From NCBI RefSeq assembly GCF_021049305.1, contig NZ_CP088082.1, positions 186,001 to 250,000 on the forward strand: a stretch of 64,000 nt of DNA. The letters are read 5' to 3'. Shown piece by piece: positions 62,240 to 64,000 of the stretch. Numbering within the stretch: position 1 is the first letter of the stretch; every line of letters starts with the position of its first letter. Source of the stretch: Ideonella dechloratans. GTDB lineage: Bacteria; Pseudomonadota; Gammaproteobacteria; Burkholderiales; Burkholderiaceae_C. Both the position numbers and the translations under genes were made by a program. The notes under the pieces were generated by a model. The model did no database searches, had not been told where the DNA came from, and saw only the letters and a list, made by a program, of their open reading frames with translations.

Positions 62240-64000
62240 ATGCACCACCCGAGTCTGGCGCCCCGCGCGGCGCGGTCCACCCCTGCCGGCGGCTGGGCCC
62301 CCGACCATCCGCAGACCACCCCGACCCCGGCCGCCCTGGATGGCGCGGTGGAGGCGGCCTGCGCCCAGGCCTGCGGCAGCTTCGCGCCGGCCTGGCCGCT
62401 GGACCAGGCCATTGCCGTCAACCCGCATTGGGCGCGCATCGACCGCCCTGTGCGCCAGGTGGCGGCCCGGCTGGCGGTGCTGGCCGGCGTGCAGGTCTTC
62501 CCGCCGCGTGCGCTCATCGCCCAAGCCTGGGCCGAGGGCCGCATCACCCCGCAGGATCTGCGCGCCGCCCTGGCCGCGCTGGGCCACCCCACGCGGGCCG
62601 AGGCCGACTGCCTGCAGGCGCTGCAGACCGCGCCCGACATCACGCCGCTGCCGCTGCTCATCGACGTGCTGGACGACGACCCCCAGCGCCACGAGCGCCT
62701 GAGCTGGCGCCAGGCCATCACCCACCAGCTGAGCCAGACCTGCGCGGCCTACTTCGACCACCACCAGGCCGACTGGCAGCCCGAGCGCAGCGCCGGTCTG
62801 TTCGACTTCTGGCGCGACGGCCTGACCCATGACCACGGCGTGGCCTGGCTGATGGGCCTGCCCACGCTGCGTCGCCACCTGCATGCCCTGCCCGCGAGCC
62901 GGCAGGAGGTGGAGCGCTGGGCCCTGCAGCGCCAGGGGCTGGACCCGGCCATCTGGGCCGACTACCTGGAGTCGGTGCTGTGGACGGTGCCGGGCTGGGC
63001 CAGCTGGTGCGCCTACCTGGGCTGGCAGGCCCGGCAGCAGGGCCGCGAGGACGGCCACCTGCGCGAGCTGCTGGCCATCCGCCTGGCCTGGGGGGCGCTG
63101 CTGCTGGAATGCAAGGCAGACGCTTCCGGCCAGCGTGCCGGGGCCGACCTGCGCCAGGCCTGGCGTGATGCGCCGGCCCGCCTGGCCCGGGCCGAGCAGG
63201 CCCTGTGGGTGGACGAGGTCTGGCAGCTGGCGCTGGAGCAGGGCTACCAGCGCGGCCTGGCCAGCCGCCTGAGCGTGGCCGCGCCCGCGCTGCCCGAGCC
63301 GGTGCCCGACGTGCAGGCCGTGTTCTGCATCGACGTGCGCAGCGAGCGCATGCGCCGCGCGCTGGAGGCCGTCTGGCCGGCCGTGCAGACGCGCGGCTTC
63401 GCCGGCTTCTTCGGCCTGCCGGCGGCCTACACGCCGCTGGGCACGGCGCTGGCGCGCCCGCACCTGCCGGGCCTACTGGCGCCCACCGTGGCGGTGGGGG
63501 AGGTGATCGAGGACGCCCAGGGCCACGCCAGCCCGGACGATGCCGCCGCCCAGGCCGCCCGCGCGCGCCGGCGCGGCCTGGACCGCCGCGCCCGCTGGGA
63601 GGCGGCCGGCCGCTGGCCCGGTGCCGCCTTCTCGTATGTGGAGGCCGCGGGCGTGGGCTACCTGGGCCGCCTGGCCGGCTGGCTGCAACCCCACGCGGGG
63701 CGGCGCGCCGATGCCGACCGCAGCGGCTTGCCTGCGCGTTACCGGCCGCTGTGCCGGCCCACCCTCGGTGGCCTGGACCTGCCGGCCGAGGTGGACCTGG
63801 CCGCCCGCGTGCTGCAGGGCATGGGCCTGGACCGCGGCACCGCGCCCCTGGTGCTGCTGGTCGGCCATGGCAGCCAGAGCGCCAACAACGCCCAGGCCGC
63901 CGCGCTGGACTGCGGCGCCTGCTGCGGCCAGACCGGCGAGGTCAGCGTGCGCGCCCTGGCCCGCCTGCTCAACCGCCCCGAGGTGCGCCAGGGCCTGGCC
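62240..64000 (+). CDS. dabA: DabA (DUF2309), inorganic-carbon hydration subunit, truncated by window end
   Basis: At least 587 codons, starting ATG 62240 after CTGGAG; the gene runs off the window (family length about 800-1000). DQAIAVNPHW marks the N-terminal domain. The beta-carbonic-anhydrase-like zinc site is intact: Cys363 and Asp365 in VFCIDVRSERM, His543 in VGHGSQSANN and Cys558 in LDCGACCGQ. DabA converts CO2 to bicarbonate at the cytoplasmic face when coupled to DabB, raising internal bicarbonate. Very high GC and typical host codon use. Confidence 0.92.
   Translation, partial: MHHPSLAPRAARSTPAGGWAPDHPQTTPTPAALDGAVEAACAQACGSFAPAWPLDQAIAVNPHWARIDRPVRQVAARLAVLAGVQVFPPRALIAQAWAEGRITPQDLRAALAALGHPTRAEADCLQALQTAPDITPLPLLIDVLDDDPQRHERLSWRQAITHQLSQTCAAYFDHHQADWQPERSAGLFDFWRDGLTHDHGVAWLMGLPTLRRHLHALPASRQEVERWALQRQGLDPAIWADYLESVLWTVPGWASWCAYLGWQARQQGREDGHLRELLAIRLAWGALLLECKADASGQRAGADLRQAWRDAPARLARAEQALWVDEVWQLALEQGYQRGLASRLSVAAPALPEPVPDVQAVFCIDVRSERMRRALEAVWPAVQTRGFAGFFGLPAAYTPLGTALARPHLPGLLAPTVAVGEVIEDAQGHASPDDAAAQAARARRRGLDRRARWEAAGRWPGAAFSYVEAAGVGYLGRLAGWLQPHAGRRADADRSGLPARYRPLCRPTLGGLDLPAEVDLAARVLQGMGLDRGTAPLVLLVGHGSQSANNAQAAALDCGACCGQTGEVSVRALARLLNRPEVRQGLA

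Noticed and set aside
60453..63463. Very long minus-strand frames opposite dabB and dabA
   Set aside because: Gln/Gly/Arg/His-rich shadows typical of high-GC DNA; the plus-strand DabB and DabA motifs are unambiguous.

Overview
The window is GC-rich DNA with dense coding on both strands, of the kind seen in Burkholderiales (Ideonella/Rubrivivax/Leptothrix type betaproteobacteria). It carries a cld gene divergent from clrABDC with an ISL3-type insertion sequence between them, followed by a c-type cytochrome and mobB. As far as I recall, this matches the chlorate-reduction locus described for Ideonella dechloratans, so that species or a close relative is the best guess. No database search was possible, and all family calls come from reading motifs.

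Layout. (a) 1-25364, left chromosomal part: an acetyltransferase tail, an aldo/keto reductase, several MFS exporters, an alpha/beta hydrolase, the chromate pair chrB-chrA, an Lrp regulator, a GGDEF protein, an anion permease, a two-component system next to two paralogous COG4705-type membrane proteins, a fluoride module (riboswitch, crcB, DUF190), a nickel/cobalt module (rcnR-type regulator, CDF exporter, DMT exporter with a His-rich tail), a cytoplasmic FIST chemoreceptor, a formaldehyde module (frmR, glutathione-dependent dehydrogenase), an infA paralogue and an RRM protein. It ends in an FMN-reductase gene cut off by an insertion sequence.

(b) 25365-45699, a composite mobile element of about 20.3 kb. 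It is bounded by two directly repeated IS21-family copies, each about 2.53 kb, whose encoded proteins are identical. From left to right the interior holds a second, different IS21-type element that has interrupted a tyrosine recombinase locus; a minus-strand gene set cld, a Met-rich periplasmic peptide, an msrB fragment and a cupin; an ISL3-family element with a clear 8-bp target duplication; the clrABDC operon on the plus strand; a cytochrome c; mobB; an ArsR-type regulator with a SHOCT-domain membrane protein; and the 3' end of a cysteine desulfurase gene. Together these genes can reduce chlorate to chlorite in the periplasm (ClrABC, matured with ClrD and MobB), split chlorite to chloride and O2 (Cld), and possibly quench hypochlorite by-product with the Met-rich peptide.

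(c) 45700-48292, a fragment of prophage tail genes cut by the right IS copy. (d) 48335-64000, right chromosomal part: an EamA exporter divergent from a MarR regulator, TetR and LysR regulators, a DUF1348 protein, an Ap4A phosphorylase-like protein, a DUF2202 gene with an in-frame stop, an M20 peptidase, a Clp-fold protease, a DUF2314/L,D-transpeptidase fusion, a GFA protein, and a LysR regulator divergent from dabB-dabA (inorganic carbon uptake), with dabA running off the window end.

The outer flanks of the composite element (a reductase gene on the left, phage tail genes on the right) do not match and carry no visible target duplication. The present arrangement therefore did not arise by one simple transposition into one gene. 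I saw no tRNA, rRNA or CRISPR array.
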